DNA of 64,000 nt from Candidatus Saccharimonadota bacterium (GTDB taxonomy: Bacteria; Patescibacteriota; Saccharimonadia; Saccharimonadales; Saccharimonadaceae): assembly GCA_017514805.1 (NCBI GenBank), contig JAFWIP010000010.1:50265-114264 (forward strand), written 5' to 3'. The notes under the pieces are model-generated. The model was not told where the DNA came from. It searched no databases and saw only the letters and a list, made by a program, of their open reading frames with translations. The translations under genes and the position numbers were made by a program. Below, in pieces: positions 31,341 to 39,837 of the stretch. Numbering within the stretch: the first letter of the stretch is position 1; every line of letters starts with the position of its first letter.

Positions 31341-31825
31341 GAATCAAAGAGGTCTTCTAGTCTAGCGCACTGAATCTTGCGGAACATATCGACTAGAGCT
31401 GGAAAATAATTTCGAGGGAGCAAGAACCTGCCATAGATTTCCCAATAATCAGGGCTCCAGAAATGTTGACGGTAGCATATTGAGCATACGTCGATCTTTG
31501 CGTCCTGGTCGAAAAATACGATTTCTAGTGGAACCACATCAAAGAAACTAATCGGCAACCTATCGGGTGAATAATAATCTTCGCCATGGTATATATCGGT
31601 TTTGCCAGCATGCTCGATGAAGATTGGGTGAAGAATGCAAGCCTCATCATAGATCAAGGGTATTATATTAACTTTTTCCGGAGTAAGTAATAATGCAGGA
31701 GAATCACTATCATTCTCGATTGCTTCGACAAATACGTCGAGGTCGACTCCGCCCATTTCGACTGAGCCGAGATCGCCATATTCAATCATATAGCTTCTGA
31801 GAAATTTATTGATGTTTTTACTCAT
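31322..31825 (-). CDS. Unknown soluble protein
   Basis: 167 residues from the ATG at 31825 (TTAGGAGGTG upstream). Acidic and mixed alpha/beta; a CSICYRQHFWSPDYWE segment with two Cys is distinctive. No family is recognised. Divergent from rpsJ; a TATAAT on the minus strand lies in the shared intergenic region. Confidence 0.5.
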   Translation of the reverse strand: MSKNINKFLRSYMIEYGDLGSVEMGGVDLDVFVEAIENDSDSPALLLTPEKVNIIPLIYDEACILHPIFIEHAGKTDIYHGEDYYSPDRLPISFFDVVPLEIVFFDQDAKIDVCSICYRQHFWSPDYWEIYGRFLLPRNYFPALVDMFRKIQCARLEDLFDSNIPSD

Positions 31826-31889
31826 AGAAACACCTCCTAACTCATAAACAACAATCAACAGATCTGCCTTGATTATACTACGCCGACGT

Positions 31890-31918
31890 TTGACAAAAAA
31901 GCTTAACTTTGATATAAT
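31890..31918 (+). promoter_or_regulatory. Promoter of rpsJ
   Basis: TTGACA (31890-31895), 17-base spacer, TGA-TATAAT (31913-31918). Confidence 0.88.
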
Positions 31919-31940
31919 AAAAAAATATTAAGGTTAATTG

Positions 31941-31990
31941 CCGCGAAAACTCGTGGACGCTCCGTCTAGGTAGTATCCGAGGTTACGCGG
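31941..31990 (+). promoter_or_regulatory. Structured rpsJ leader
   Basis: CCGCG (31941-31945) pairs with CGCGG (31986-31990), closing a 50-base domain in the roughly 90-base leader. Position is like the S10 leader of other bacteria, where L4 acts, but no L4 site is recognised. Confidence 0.45.
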
Positions 31991-32013
31991 TCGCAAGAAA
32001 GGATATATTCCAA

Positions 32014-32334
32014 ATGGCAGAAAAAGCCGAAGGTCTCAAGATTCGTATTCGCCTAAAGGCTTACGATCATCGCCTCATTGACCAGAGTGCGAAGCAAATC
32101 GTCGACACCGCTATTCGTACCGGTGCTCAGGTAAGCGGTCCAGTGCCTCTTCCAACCAAGCGTTCAACCTTTACCGTCGTAAAAAGCCCACATGTCTACA
32201 AGACCGGTGGTGAAGCTTTTGAAATGAAGGTCCATAAGCGCCTCATCGACGTTATCAACGCTACGCCAAAGACGATTGACGCACTTCAGAATCTTTCGCT
32301 TCCAGCAGGCGTTGATGCCGAAATTAAGATGTAA
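32014..32334 (+). CDS. rpsJ: 30S ribosomal protein S10
   Basis: 106 residues with typical S10 blocks ([48 protein letters not shown]). S10 is part of the 30S head and the NusG partner in transcription-translation coupling. AAAGGA ribosome-binding site. Here it is a single-gene unit: a terminator and a membrane-protein gene separate it from rplC. Confidence 0.98.
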   Translation: MAEKAEGLKIRIRLKAYDHRLIDQSAKQIVDTAIRTGAQVSGPVPLPTKRSTFTVVKSPHVYKTGGEAFEMKVHKRLIDVINATPKTIDALQNLSLPAGVDAEIKM

Positions 32335-32350
32335 TCTTCTTAAGAAGATA

Positions 32351-32379
32351 AAATCCCCTGAGTAATCGGGGGATTTTTG
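32351..32379 (+). terminator. Terminator after rpsJ
   Basis: AAATCCCC pairs with GGGGATTT around a short loop, then a T-run. Confidence 0.85.
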
Positions 32380-32398
32380 TTTGCTATAATAGACAAAT

Positions 32399-32878
32399 AT
32401 GGACGCAATCAAAATCGTATATCTGGGCTTTTATTTAGGCTTTAATCTATTTTTCGCCGTCTTCTTCATCATCGGTATCCGGATGATGATTAAATGGATC
32501 TATTTTAAAAATCGCAAAAAGAACTTTACTGTTCCGGCCAAAATTAAATACGTTAATCGAACAAAATTAAGAAGTAAAATCTCTGGCTGGGAATATAGAT
32601 ACACTTATAAAGTAAAAGCACAAGGCGCAACCGTTGAATCTACCATCGATTCTATCGCAAATGAAAAGACGAAAATCGTTTATCCGATGGATGGAAACTG
32701 GAATCCTGCATCCGTAAATCCCGAAAATCACAGCGAATTTCGCTTACCTAGCGAAGACAATGCGATCAGGTATTATCGCAAAGCGGCAATTATTCTTTTA
32801 GTTTACGGGATATTCTTCAGAATCCTATTCGAATTAGTAATTTGGGGACCATTTCTTGAAGAGGGCGGTTTAAGATAA
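32399..32878 (+). CDS. DUF3592-like small membrane protein between S10 and L3
   Basis: 159 residues: N-terminal transmembrane helix (about 8-33), a basic and beta-rich domain (about 40-120) and a C-terminal transmembrane helix (about 128-148). It resembles the gene at 30825 in layout. TGC-TATAAT (32385-32390) lies 8 bases before the ATG, so the mRNA has almost no leader. Its insertion splits the S10 operon. Function unknown. Confidence 0.55.
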   Translation: MDAIKIVYLGFYLGFNLFFAVFFIIGIRMMIKWIYFKNRKKNFTVPAKIKYVNRTKLRSKISGWEYRYTYKVKAQGATVESTIDSIANEKTKIVYPMDGNWNPASVNPENHSEFRLPSEDNAIRYYRKAAIILLVYGIFFRILFELVIWGPFLEEGGLR

Positions 32879-32883
32879 AATTG

Positions 32884-32913
32884 TTGACAATTTAAGATAA
32901 ACCGTGATATAAT
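32884..32913 (+). promoter_or_regulatory. Promoter of the rplC operon
   Basis: TTGACA (32884-32889), 18-base spacer, TGA-TATAAT (32908-32913). Confidence 0.83.
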
Positions 32914-32942
32914 ACCGAGGTATATTATCAAATAAACGTCAC

Positions 32943-33001
32943 TTTGGCGCAAGAGGTAAGGTCCATGACCGCGCAGGCGTGGATACCACTCATAAGCCAA
33001 A
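32943..33001 (+). promoter_or_regulatory. Three-way-junction-like rplC leader
   Basis: TTTGGC (32943-32948) pairs with GCCAAA (32996-33001) and encloses two small hairpins, GGTC-CAT-GACC (32960-32970) and GTGG-ATA-CCAC (32979-32989). It sits between promoter and ribosome-binding site of the large S10-operon remainder, a likely place for autoregulation. Confidence 0.55.
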
Positions 33002-33029
33002 TGATTTTAATGGGAAAGGACGCCCACAG

Positions 33030-33650
33030 ATGAAAATCATCCTCGGCACCAAGATTGGTATGACCCAGATCATCGGTGATGACGGTGTAGTTACCCCTGT
33101 AACTATCCTTCAGGCCGGCCCATGTACAGTGACTCAGACTAAATCTGTCGAAAAAGACGGATATAGCGCTGTACAGTTGGCATATGGTCAGGGTAAGAAT
33201 CTGAGCAAGGCCGTGTCCGGACACGTTAAAAAATCCGGAAAAGATATCAACCCTAAATACATTCGTGAGTTCCGCGTAGACGAAATTCCTGAAGAGGTTA
33301 CCCTCGGCAGCGAATTGACTGTCGCAAACTTCACTCTTGGCGACAAGGTGCAAGTTACCGGTACGAGCAAGGGTAAAGGTTTCGCTGGTACGGTCAAGCG
33401 TTATAACTTCCAAGAATCTCGCAACACGCACGGTTTCAAGGGAGACATCCGCAAGGTCGGTTCCATCGGTTCCATGTATCCACAAAAGGTTTTCAAGGGT
33501 AAGAAGATGCCTGGCCGCATGGGCCACGATCGCGTTACCGTCAAAAACCTCGTTGTCTCGTATATCGACTCCGATCACAACCTTATTGGTCTCAAGGGAG
33601 CAGTCCCTGGTCCAAACAAAGGTCTCGTAATGGTGGAGGGAAAGGACTAA
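33030..33650 (+). CDS. rplC: 50S ribosomal protein L3
   Basis: 206 residues beginning MKIILGTKIGMTQI. L3 signatures include the DKVQVTGTSKGKGFAG loop region and MPGRMGHDRVTVKNL. L3 starts 50S assembly and its loop reaches the peptidyl-transferase centre. An upstream in-frame ATG at 32979 lies within the structured leader; GGGAAAGGA favours the ATG at 33030. First gene of an operon of 15 ribosomal protein genes. Confidence 0.97.
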   Translation: MKIILGTKIGMTQIIGDDGVVTPVTILQAGPCTVTQTKSVEKDGYSAVQLAYGQGKNLSKAVSGHVKKSGKDINPKYIREFRVDEIPEEVTLGSELTVANFTLGDKVQVTGTSKGKGFAGTVKRYNFQESRNTHGFKGDIRKVGSIGSMYPQKVFKGKKMPGRMGHDRVTVKNLVVSYIDSDHNLIGLKGAVPGPNKGLVMVEGKD

Positions 33651-33651
33651 T

Positions 33652-34254
33652 ATGGCAGACGCTAAGTTAAACAAAGACGTCTTCGGTCTTTCCGTCGACA
33701 ATCACGAACTAGTTAAACTCGCTTATGATGTTTATCTAGCAAACAGCCGTAGCTCTCACGCTAAGACCTTGAAGCGTGGCGAAGTTCGCGGTGGTGGTAA
33801 AAAGCCTTGGAAGCAGAAAGGTACTGGTCGTGCTCGCTTTGGTAGCACTCGTAACCCTATCTGGCGCCATGGTGGTGTAGCCTTCGGTCGCACCGGTGAA
33901 GAGAATTTCACCAAGAAAATCAGCAAGAGCGCAAAGCTCCAGGCAGTTCGCCAAGCTTTGAGCATGCAGAACAAAGATAAGAATATTGTCACGATTGCAG
34001 ATTTCACTGCAAAAAGCGGCAAGACTAAAGATGCAGTCAAAGAACTCAGCATCGAAAATGGCAAGAACTACCTCGTAGTGGTAGCAGAAAAGACACCTGA
34101 AATCATTCGCGCTACGAATAATATCGCAAATGTAAAGGTCGTCCGTCCAACCTATCTAAACGTATTTGATATTCTCAACGCTGACAAAGTTGTCATCACT
34201 GAGAAATCTCTTCCAGTTATCGAAAACTGGCTACTCGGAAAGGAGGCAAAGTAA
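33652..34254 (+). CDS. rplD: 50S ribosomal protein L4
   Basis: 200 residues; typical blocks RGGGKKPWKQKGTGRARFGSTR (near residue 45) and the C-terminal NVVRPTYLNVFDIL-like segment. L4 lines the exit tunnel with a long loop and in E. coli represses the S10 operon. Starts 1 base after the L3 stop and shares its last base with the rplW start. Confidence 0.97.
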   Translation: MADAKLNKDVFGLSVDNHELVKLAYDVYLANSRSSHAKTLKRGEVRGGGKKPWKQKGTGRARFGSTRNPIWRHGGVAFGRTGEENFTKKISKSAKLQAVRQALSMQNKDKNIVTIADFTAKSGKTKDAVKELSIENGKNYLVVVAEKTPEIIRATNNIANVKVVRPTYLNVFDILNADKVVITEKSLPVIENWLLGKEAK

Positions 34255-34649
34255 TGTTAGTACGTCCTATCGCTACTGAAAAAGCCTACCACGAGCAGAC
34301 TAAGCGTACCTATATGTTCGTCGTTCCAGCTGGCGCAAGCAAGCAGGCCGTCGCACAGCAGGTTGCCGATCAGTACAAAGTTACTGTTCTCGGCGTTCGT
34401 ATCGTGATTCGCAAGGGTAAAGCAACTCGCTTTAGCCGCGGCAAGCACGCATACCCTGGTACTACTTATCGCCAAGACAAGCGTATCGCCTACGTCACTT
34501 TGAAGGAAGGCGACAAGATCAAGGTATTTGACGAAGAAGAACCAGCTGAAGAAGTTAAAACTGATAAGAAAGCTGAAAAAGCAGCCGACAAAGCCGACAA
34601 GGCTGAGAAAAAGGCCGCTAAGAAAGCCGACAAGAAAGGAGACAAGTAA
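34254..34649 (+). CDS. rplW: 50S ribosomal protein L23 with charged C-terminal tail
   Basis: 131 residues against about 95 for the family. The core has LVRPIATEKAY and KVTVLGVRIVIRKGK with the tunnel-exit fold that docks SRP and trigger factor. The last ~40 residues are an added tail alternating acidic (EEEPAEE) and lysine/alanine-rich stretches. Overlaps rplD by one base (TAATG). Confidence 0.95.
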   Translation: MLVRPIATEKAYHEQTKRTYMFVVPAGASKQAVAQQVADQYKVTVLGVRIVIRKGKATRFSRGKHAYPGTTYRQDKRIAYVTLKEGDKIKVFDEEEPAEEVKTDKKAEKAADKADKAEKKAAKKADKKGDK

Positions 34650-35485
34650 TGGCTATTAAAGCTTACCGTCCAACCACGCCGGCTCAGCGTCAGAAAACTA
34701 CGCAGGATTTTGATCAGATTACCACTCGTAAGCCACTCAAAAGCCTCGTAAAGAGCAAAAAGCAGCAGGCTGGTAAGAATAACAGCGGTCGCATCACTGT
34801 TCGCCATCGCGGCGGCGGCGTCAAGCGCCATTATCGTATTCTTACTCACAACCTTCCTGCAGGTCTCACTCTCCGCATCGAGGAGATTGAGTACGATCCA
34901 AACCGCAGCGCACGTATCGCACGCGTCAAGGATCAGAACGGTGTATATTATTACATCCTCGCTGATACCAATATGACTAAGGGTGCAGAGATCAAGACTG
35001 GCGACGAAGCTCCAATTGAGACTTCCAACCGCCTTACCCTCGAGCAAATCCCTGTTGGTACTCAGGTTTATGCAGTCGAACTCATTCCAGGCAAGGGCGC
35101 ACAGATGGTTCGCGCTGCTGGCGCAACTGCACAGCTCATGGCTAAGGAGAACGGCTATGCCACTCTACGTATGCCATCTGGTGAAGTTCGTAAGGTATTA
35201 GTTGGTTGTAGCGCAAATATCGGCGTCGTCGGTAACGTCCAGCACCAGAACATCAAGATCGGTTCTGCTGGTCGCAAGCGCCGCAAAGGTATTCGTCCAA
35301 CCGTACGTGGTGTCGTTATGAACGCATGTGATCACCCTCACGGTGGTGGTGATGGCGGTCGTCACGGTTCTGGTAAAGCTCCGCGCACTCCATGGGGTCA
35401 GCTCACTTTGGGCTATCGTACCCGTCACAATAAGAAAACTAACAAGATGATTGTTCGCAGTCGTCATGAAGGAAAGAGGAAATAG
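34649..35485 (+). CDS. rplB: 50S ribosomal protein L2
   Basis: 278 residues of normal length. Family blocks: GRNNSGRITVRHRGGG-like segment near 50-70, KGAQMVRAAGA, and the C-terminal GGGDGGRHGSGKAPRTPWG with the conserved His region at the peptidyl-transferase centre. Begins on the overlapping ATG of the L23 stop (TAATG). Confidence 0.98.
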   Translation: MAIKAYRPTTPAQRQKTTQDFDQITTRKPLKSLVKSKKQQAGKNNSGRITVRHRGGGVKRHYRILTHNLPAGLTLRIEEIEYDPNRSARIARVKDQNGVYYYILADTNMTKGAEIKTGDEAPIETSNRLTLEQIPVGTQVYAVELIPGKGAQMVRAAGATAQLMAKENGYATLRMPSGEVRKVLVGCSANIGVVGNVQHQNIKIGSAGRKRRKGIRPTVRGVVMNACDHPHGGGDGGRHGSGKAPRTPWGQLTLGYRTRHNKKTNKMIVRSRHEGKRK

Positions 35486-35488
35486 TCT

Positions 35489-35779
35489 ATGTCTAGATCT
35501 CTTAAGAAAGGCCTCTTTGTGGACTATAAGCTTCAGAAGAAAGTTGAAGCTCTTTCCACTGAGGACCGCACTATTATCAAGACCTGGGCTCGCTGTTCTA
35601 CCATCAGCCCAGAGATGGTTGGTCGCACGATCGCTGTTCACAATGGTCGCGTCCACGTTCCTGTATTCGTAACAGAGAACATGGTTGGTCATAAGCTCGG
35701 CGAATTTGCTCCAACTCGTAAATTTAAGCGCCATGGCGGTAAAAAAGCCGCTGAAGCTGCAGCAAAGAAGGGAGCATAA
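35489..35779 (+). CDS. rpsS: 30S ribosomal protein S19
   Basis: 96 residues. [14 protein letters not shown] start, [16 protein letters not shown] and [17 protein letters not shown] are classic S19. It forms part of the 30S head near the A site. A short Ala/Lys tail is added at the end. Confidence 0.97.
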   Translation: MSRSLKKGLFVDYKLQKKVEALSTEDRTIIKTWARCSTISPEMVGRTIAVHNGRVHVPVFVTENMVGHKLGEFAPTRKFKRHGGKKAAEAAAKKGA

Positions 35780-35782
35780 AAG

Positions 35783-36178
35783 ATGGCCCAGAAAACTGCA
35801 CACGCATATATCAAAGGCGTTGACAGCCAGCCACGCAAGGTCGGCATCGTTGCTAGCCTCGTTCGCGATCGTTATGTTTCCGATGCGATTGTTATCCTCG
35901 AAAACACCCCGCGCCGCGCTGCAAAGCCTGTCATGAAAGCTATTCAGTCCGCTACTGCTAACCTTATGAACACCGGTAGCATCGATACCAAGACGATTGC
36001 GATTTCTCGCATCTCCGTCACTGCTGGTACTCGCATGCGCCGCTACGTTCCAGCTAGCCGCGGTCGTGCGCTTCCATACGAAAAGATTTCATCCAATATC
36101 TTCGTCGAGGTCGTAGGCGATGAGAAAGCTAAGAAAGCTGCTGCTAAACCAGCAGAAGAAAAGAAGGAGAACAAGTAA
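35783..36178 (+). CDS. rplV: 50S ribosomal protein L22
   Basis: 131 residues. Matches L22 (QPRKVGIVASLVRDRYV, beta-hairpin with TRMRRYVPASRGRALPY that lines the exit tunnel). About 20 extra residues at the C-terminus are lysine, alanine and glutamate rich. The stop overlaps the rpsC start. Confidence 0.95.
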   Translation: MAQKTAHAYIKGVDSQPRKVGIVASLVRDRYVSDAIVILENTPRRAAKPVMKAIQSATANLMNTGSIDTKTIAISRISVTAGTRMRRYVPASRGRALPYEKISSNIFVEVVGDEKAKKAAAKPAEEKKENK

Positions 36179-36804
36179 TGGGTCAGAAAGTTAACCCAGT
36201 AAGCTATCGTCTCCAGGTCAACAAAAACTGGAGCAGCAAGTGGTTCTCCCGCAAGGCTGATTTTAAGAATTGGCTCATCGAGGACGTAAAAATCCGCGAA
36301 GCTATCGAGAATCGCTTCAAGAGTCGCCCAACTATCGATCGTATCGGTATTGAGCGCAGCCCAAACCTTACTACCATTACCATCCGTACCGCAAAAGCTG
36401 GTGCTGTAATCGGTAAGCAGGGCGCAGGCATTAACGAGCTCAAGAAAGAACTCGAGAAAATTACCAGTGCACCACTTCGCATCAATGTTGAAGAGGTTAA
36501 GAAACCAGAACTCAGCGCAAAGCTCGTTGCCGAGAATATTGGCTTCCAGCTTGGCAAGCGTATGAACTTCCGCCGCGCCGTCAAGATGGCATGTGCTTCT
36601 ACGATGAACGCAGGCGCTAAGGGCATTCGCGTCGAGGTTGCTGGCCGTCTCAACGGTGCTGAAATGTCTCGCCGTGAGAAGTTTATTGAGGGCTCAGTTC
36701 CTCTTCATACTCTCCGCGCCGACATCGACTTCTACGTCGAGCACGCTCAGACGATTGCTGGTATCGTAGGTGTTAAAGTTTGGATTTACAAGGGGGAGAA
36801 GTAA
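36178..36804 (+). CDS. rpsC: 30S ribosomal protein S3
   Basis: 208 residues. KH domain with GAVIGKQGAGINELKKEL (about 78-95) and the C-terminal domain with GRLNGAEMSRREKFIEG. S3 helps form the mRNA entry channel and helicase. Slightly short at the C-terminus compared with E. coli (233). Confidence 0.97.
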   Translation: MGQKVNPVSYRLQVNKNWSSKWFSRKADFKNWLIEDVKIREAIENRFKSRPTIDRIGIERSPNLTTITIRTAKAGAVIGKQGAGINELKKELEKITSAPLRINVEEVKKPELSAKLVAENIGFQLGKRMNFRRAVKMACASTMNAGAKGIRVEVAGRLNGAEMSRREKFIEGSVPLHTLRADIDFYVEHAQTIAGIVGVKVWIYKGEK

Positions 36805-36805
36805 T

Positions 36806-37225
36806 ATGGCACTTAGTCAACCACGCAAAGAAGCGCACCGCAAGGTCCGCAAAGGCAAGAACGAAGGCAACGCTACTCGCTGTAACTATGTAGCATTTGG
36901 TGAGTGGGGTCTTATGAGCCTTGATAATGAACGCATTAACGGTCGCCAAATTGAGGCAGCCCGTCAGGCAATTACCCGCTATGTTAAGCGCGGTGGTAAG
37001 ATTTGGATTCGCATCTTCCCACATACCCCAGTTACCAAGAAACCTCTTGATGTTAAGATGGGTAGCGGTAAAGGTGAACCACAGTATCACGTCGCTAAGG
37101 TAAAAGCCGGTACAATTATGTACGAAATCGCAGATGTTACTGAAGAACAGGCAAAAGAGGCTCTTCGCCTTGCAAGCCACAAACTTCCAGTACGCTGTAA
37201 GATCGTAAAGAAAGAGGAGCTCTAA
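36806..37225 (+). CDS. rplP: 50S ribosomal protein L16
   Basis: 139 residues beginning [17 protein letters not shown] (normally MLxPKRxKxRKxxRG). [20 protein letters not shown] and [17 protein letters not shown] are typical. L16 organises the A-site region of 23S rRNA. The ATG at 36806 follows AAGGGGGAG. Confidence 0.96.
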   Translation: MALSQPRKEAHRKVRKGKNEGNATRCNYVAFGEWGLMSLDNERINGRQIEAARQAITRYVKRGGKIWIRIFPHTPVTKKPLDVKMGSGKGEPQYHVAKVKAGTIMYEIADVTEEQAKEALRLASHKLPVRCKIVKKEEL

Positions 37226-37226
37226 T

Positions 37227-37436
37227 ATGGCAAAAGCAGATAAGAAAGCCGTCAAAGAGGCAAAAGTTGTCAGCAACAAGCCACTCGATGAGCAGCTCAA
37301 GGAAAAACGCGAAGAGCTATTGATCGCACGTCAGGGTCTCGGCACTACTCTTCAGAACCCACATCGCATCAATGCTATCAAGAAAGATATCGCACGCATT
37401 CTAACGCAAATTAACGCCACGAAAGGAGATAAGTAA
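37227..37436 (+). CDS. rpmC: 50S ribosomal protein L29
   Basis: 69 residues. The helical pair LDEQLKEKREELLIARQG and NPHRINAIKKDIARILTQIN fits L29, which sits at the tunnel exit next to L23. A short charged N-terminal extension precedes it. Confidence 0.93.
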   Translation: MAKADKKAVKEAKVVSNKPLDEQLKEKREELLIARQGLGTTLQNPHRINAIKKDIARILTQINATKGDK

Positions 37437-37741
37437 TGGCACGCACACTCACTGGAGTAGTGTCCTCCGACAAGCGTGACAAGACGATTACCGTCGAAAT
37501 CACCTCTCGTGAGACGCATCCAATTTACAAGAAGCAGTATTCCAAGACGCGTAAATATACTGCTCATGATGCCAACAACGAGGCTCATGAAGGCGACAAG
37601 GTAATGATCGCCGAAACGCGCCCAATCAGCAAGACCAAGACCTGGACTCTCGTCAAAATCGTCGAGAAGAGTCGCGGTAAAGTTGAGCTCAAAGAAGAAG
37701 TCACTGAGGTCGAAAGTGATAAGAAAGAAGGAGAAGAATAA
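37436..37741 (+). CDS. rpsQ: 30S ribosomal protein S17
   Basis: 101 residues. LTGVVSSDKRDKTITVEI and GDKVMIAETRPISKTKTWTLV are S17 landmarks; an OB-fold protein that binds 16S helix 11. An acidic tail of about 15 residues follows the core. Confidence 0.95.
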   Translation: MARTLTGVVSSDKRDKTITVEITSRETHPIYKKQYSKTRKYTAHDANNEAHEGDKVMIAETRPISKTKTWTLVKIVEKSRGKVELKEEVTEVESDKKEGEE

Positions 37742-38110
37742 ATGATTCAGCAAGAAACCCGCTTAAAGGTCGCTGACAACAGTGGTGCCAAGGAACTTGG
37801 CGTCATCCGTGTTCTCGGTGGCACTCGCGCTCGTTACGCACACGTTGGCGATATTGTTACTTGCTCCGTCAAGGAAGCATCCCCAACCGGTAACGTCAAG
37901 AAAAAAGCCGTAGTCCGCGCTGTAATCGTTCGCACTCGCAACCCAATTCGTCGCCCAGATGGTTCAACTATCCGCTTTGACGATAACGCTGCAGTACTAG
38001 TCAACGAAGACAAGACGCCAAAAGGCACCCGCGTCTTCGGTCCAGTACCACGCGAACTCCGCGACCTCGGTTATAACAAAATTATCAGCCTTGCGCCGGA
38101 GGTACTATAA
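37742..38110 (+). CDS. rplN: 50S ribosomal protein L14
   Basis: 122 residues, normal length. [19 protein letters not shown] start and [14 protein letters not shown] end are nearly invariant. L14 forms an inter-subunit bridge and binds the RsfS silencing factor in bacteria. Confidence 0.98.
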   Translation: MIQQETRLKVADNSGAKELGVIRVLGGTRARYAHVGDIVTCSVKEASPTGNVKKKAVVRAVIVRTRNPIRRPDGSTIRFDDNAAVLVNEDKTPKGTRVFGPVPRELRDLGYNKIISLAPEVL

Positions 38111-38111
38111 T

Positions 38112-38432
38112 ATGGGTATTCGTATTAAGACTGGCGATATCGTAAAGGTAATCGCAGGCTCCAGCAAGGGCCAGACCGGTAAGGTCGTTAAGGTTAGCCC
38201 AGCCGACGGTAAAGTATTTATCGAAGGTATCGGCAACCGTACTCGCCACATGCGTGCTAATATGTATCGCCAAGGTGGCAAAAAAGATATTCATGTAGGT
38301 ATCGATGCATCTAATGTTGCGCTCGTTATCGATGAAAAAGCTGGCAAAACCAGCCGCATCGGTTACGGCAAAGACAAAGACGGCAAAACCGTTCGCATCG
38401 CACGCCAAGCTAATAACAGGGAGGTTAAGTAA
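38112..38432 (+). CDS. rplX: 50S ribosomal protein L24
   Basis: 106 residues. MGIRIKTGDIVKVIAGSSKGQTGKVV is the KOW motif of L24, an early 50S assembly initiator. The ATG at 38112 is chosen over an in-frame one at 38091 inside rplN because GGAGG precedes it. Confidence 0.96.
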   Translation: MGIRIKTGDIVKVIAGSSKGQTGKVVKVSPADGKVFIEGIGNRTRHMRANMYRQGGKKDIHVGIDASNVALVIDEKAGKTSRIGYGKDKDGKTVRIARQANNREVK

Positions 38433-39001
38433 TGGCTGAAACTAAATATGAGGCTCGTCTTAAGACTCTCTATAACAAAGAGTATGCAAAGCAGCTCCAG
38501 AAAGAGCTTGGCCTCGAAAATATCAACCAAGTTCCAAAACTCGAGAAGATCATGGTCTCCTCTGGTGTTGGTAAAAAACGCGAAGATAAGCGCTTCACTG
38601 AGACGGTCGAGCTTACGCTCACCAAGATTACTGGTCAGGCAGTTACCGCTCGCCTAGCTAAGAAATCTATCGCTCAGTTCAAGATTCGCAAAGGCATGGG
38701 CGCACCAGTTGGCTATGTCACTACTCTTCGCAACGACAAGATGTACGAATTCGTTGATCGCTTGATCAATATCGCACTTCCACACGTACGCGATTTCCAT
38801 GGCGTACCACGCAAATTCGACGCACAGGGTAACTATAGCCTCGGCCTCAAGGAGCAGACTGTCTTCCCAGAAATCAGCTTCGAAGATGCAGCTGTTCTCC
38901 ATGGTCTTGAAATTACTTTTGTCATCAAGAATGGTTCCAAGGAAGGAAGTACTAAATTGTTAGAAAAATTCGGCATGCCGTTTGAGAAGGAGGGCAAATA
39001 A
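38432..39001 (+). CDS. rplE: 50S ribosomal protein L5
   Basis: 189 residues. [42 protein letters not shown] and the [11 protein letters not shown] segment are typical. L5 binds 5S rRNA in the central protuberance. Confidence 0.97.
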   Translation: MAETKYEARLKTLYNKEYAKQLQKELGLENINQVPKLEKIMVSSGVGKKREDKRFTETVELTLTKITGQAVTARLAKKSIAQFKIRKGMGAPVGYVTTLRNDKMYEFVDRLINIALPHVRDFHGVPRKFDAQGNYSLGLKEQTVFPEISFEDAAVLHGLEITFVIKNGSKEGSTKLLEKFGMPFEKEGK

Positions 39002-39002
39002 T

Positions 39003-39272
39003 ATGGCTAAGACTAGTGCTGTTCTCCGCGACGAAAAGCGTCGCAAGATGTATGAAAAATACGCTGAAAAGCGCGCTGAGCTTAAAGCAGCTGGCGATAT
39101 CGAAGGTCTACAGAAGCTTCCACGCAACTCTAGCCCAACTCGCCTCAAGAACCGCGATATGCTCGACGGTCGCCCACGCGGCTACATGCGCCGCTTCGGC
39201 CTCAGCCGTATTAATTTCCGCGAAAAAGCAAGCAAGGGTGAAATCCCTGGTGTAACTAAGAGTAGTTGGTAG
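39003..39272 (+). CDS. rpsN: 30S ribosomal protein S14, zinc-free form
   Basis: 89 residues. The C-terminal block [31 protein letters not shown] is the S14 signature. There are no cysteines, so this is the longer zinc-independent type (about 89-101 residues) rather than the 61-residue zinc form. The ATG at 39003 follows the rplE stop. Confidence 0.96.
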   Translation: MAKTSAVLRDEKRRKMYEKYAEKRAELKAAGDIEGLQKLPRNSSPTRLKNRDMLDGRPRGYMRRFGLSRINFREKASKGEIPGVTKSSW

Positions 39273-39286
39273 GAAAGGAGAAGATT

Positions 39287-39688
39287 ATGTCAATTCAAAC
39301 CACTGATCCAGTAGCTGACTTGATTACTCGCATCCGCAACGCTATCGCTGTCGGTAAGACCGAGATTCGCGTCCCAACCAGCAAGCTCAAATTTGCGGTA
39401 GCCGAGAAGCTACAAAAGACGAACTATATCGAAACTGCTGAGCTTGAAAAAGCTGAGCCACGCGATATTCTTCATATTGTTATTAATAAAGAAGGCGAAA
39501 ACGCTCGCATTAATGAAATCTCTAAGGTTTCTACCCCGGGCCGCCGCATCTATGCCGGCGTCGCTGAGATCCCACGCGTCAAATCCGGCCGCGGTACCGT
39601 CCTCGTATCTACGAGCAAAGGCATCATGACCGGTCAAGAAGCAGTCAAGAACAAACTTGGCGGCGAGATTCTCGTAAAGGTCTGGTAA
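39287..39688 (+). CDS. rpsH: 30S ribosomal protein S8
   Basis: 133 residues from the ATG at 39287 (AAAGGAGAAG upstream). DPVADLITRIRNAI and the C-terminal GTVLVSTSKGIMTGQEA match S8, which binds the central domain of 16S rRNA and in E. coli represses the spc operon. It is the last gene before an insertion of two accessory genes ahead of rplF. Confidence 0.96.
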   Translation: MSIQTTDPVADLITRIRNAIAVGKTEIRVPTSKLKFAVAEKLQKTNYIETAELEKAEPRDILHIVINKEGENARINEISKVSTPGRRIYAGVAEIPRVKSGRGTVLVSTSKGIMTGQEAVKNKLGGEILVKVW

Positions 39689-39702
39689 TTAATAACAAAC
39701 GC

Positions 39703-39731
39703 AAAAGTACCCCACAACAGGGGTATTTTTG
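39703..39731 (+). terminator. Terminator after rpsH
   Basis: TACCCC (39708-39713) pairs with GGGGTA (39720-39725), then TTTTT. Splits the spc operon. Confidence 0.82.
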
Positions 39732-39752
39732 TTGCTTATATCTGTTACTCTC

Positions 39753-39781
39753 TTGACAAAACACTAGCTTTTTGGTATAAT
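39753..39781 (+). promoter_or_regulatory. Promoter of the 39838 gene
   Basis: TTGACA (39753-39758), 17-base spacer ending TTTTGG, TATAAT (39776-39781). Confidence 0.88.
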
Positions 39782-39837
39782 ATAGCCATAGTATCTATTG
39801 ACTCGTAGCTTTACATATTATCAGGAGGTAAGTTGAA

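Noticed and set aside
8431..31825. Prophage or integrated element
   Set aside because: No integrase, transposase, capsid, terminase or flanking tRNA attachment repeat was seen around the accessory blocks.
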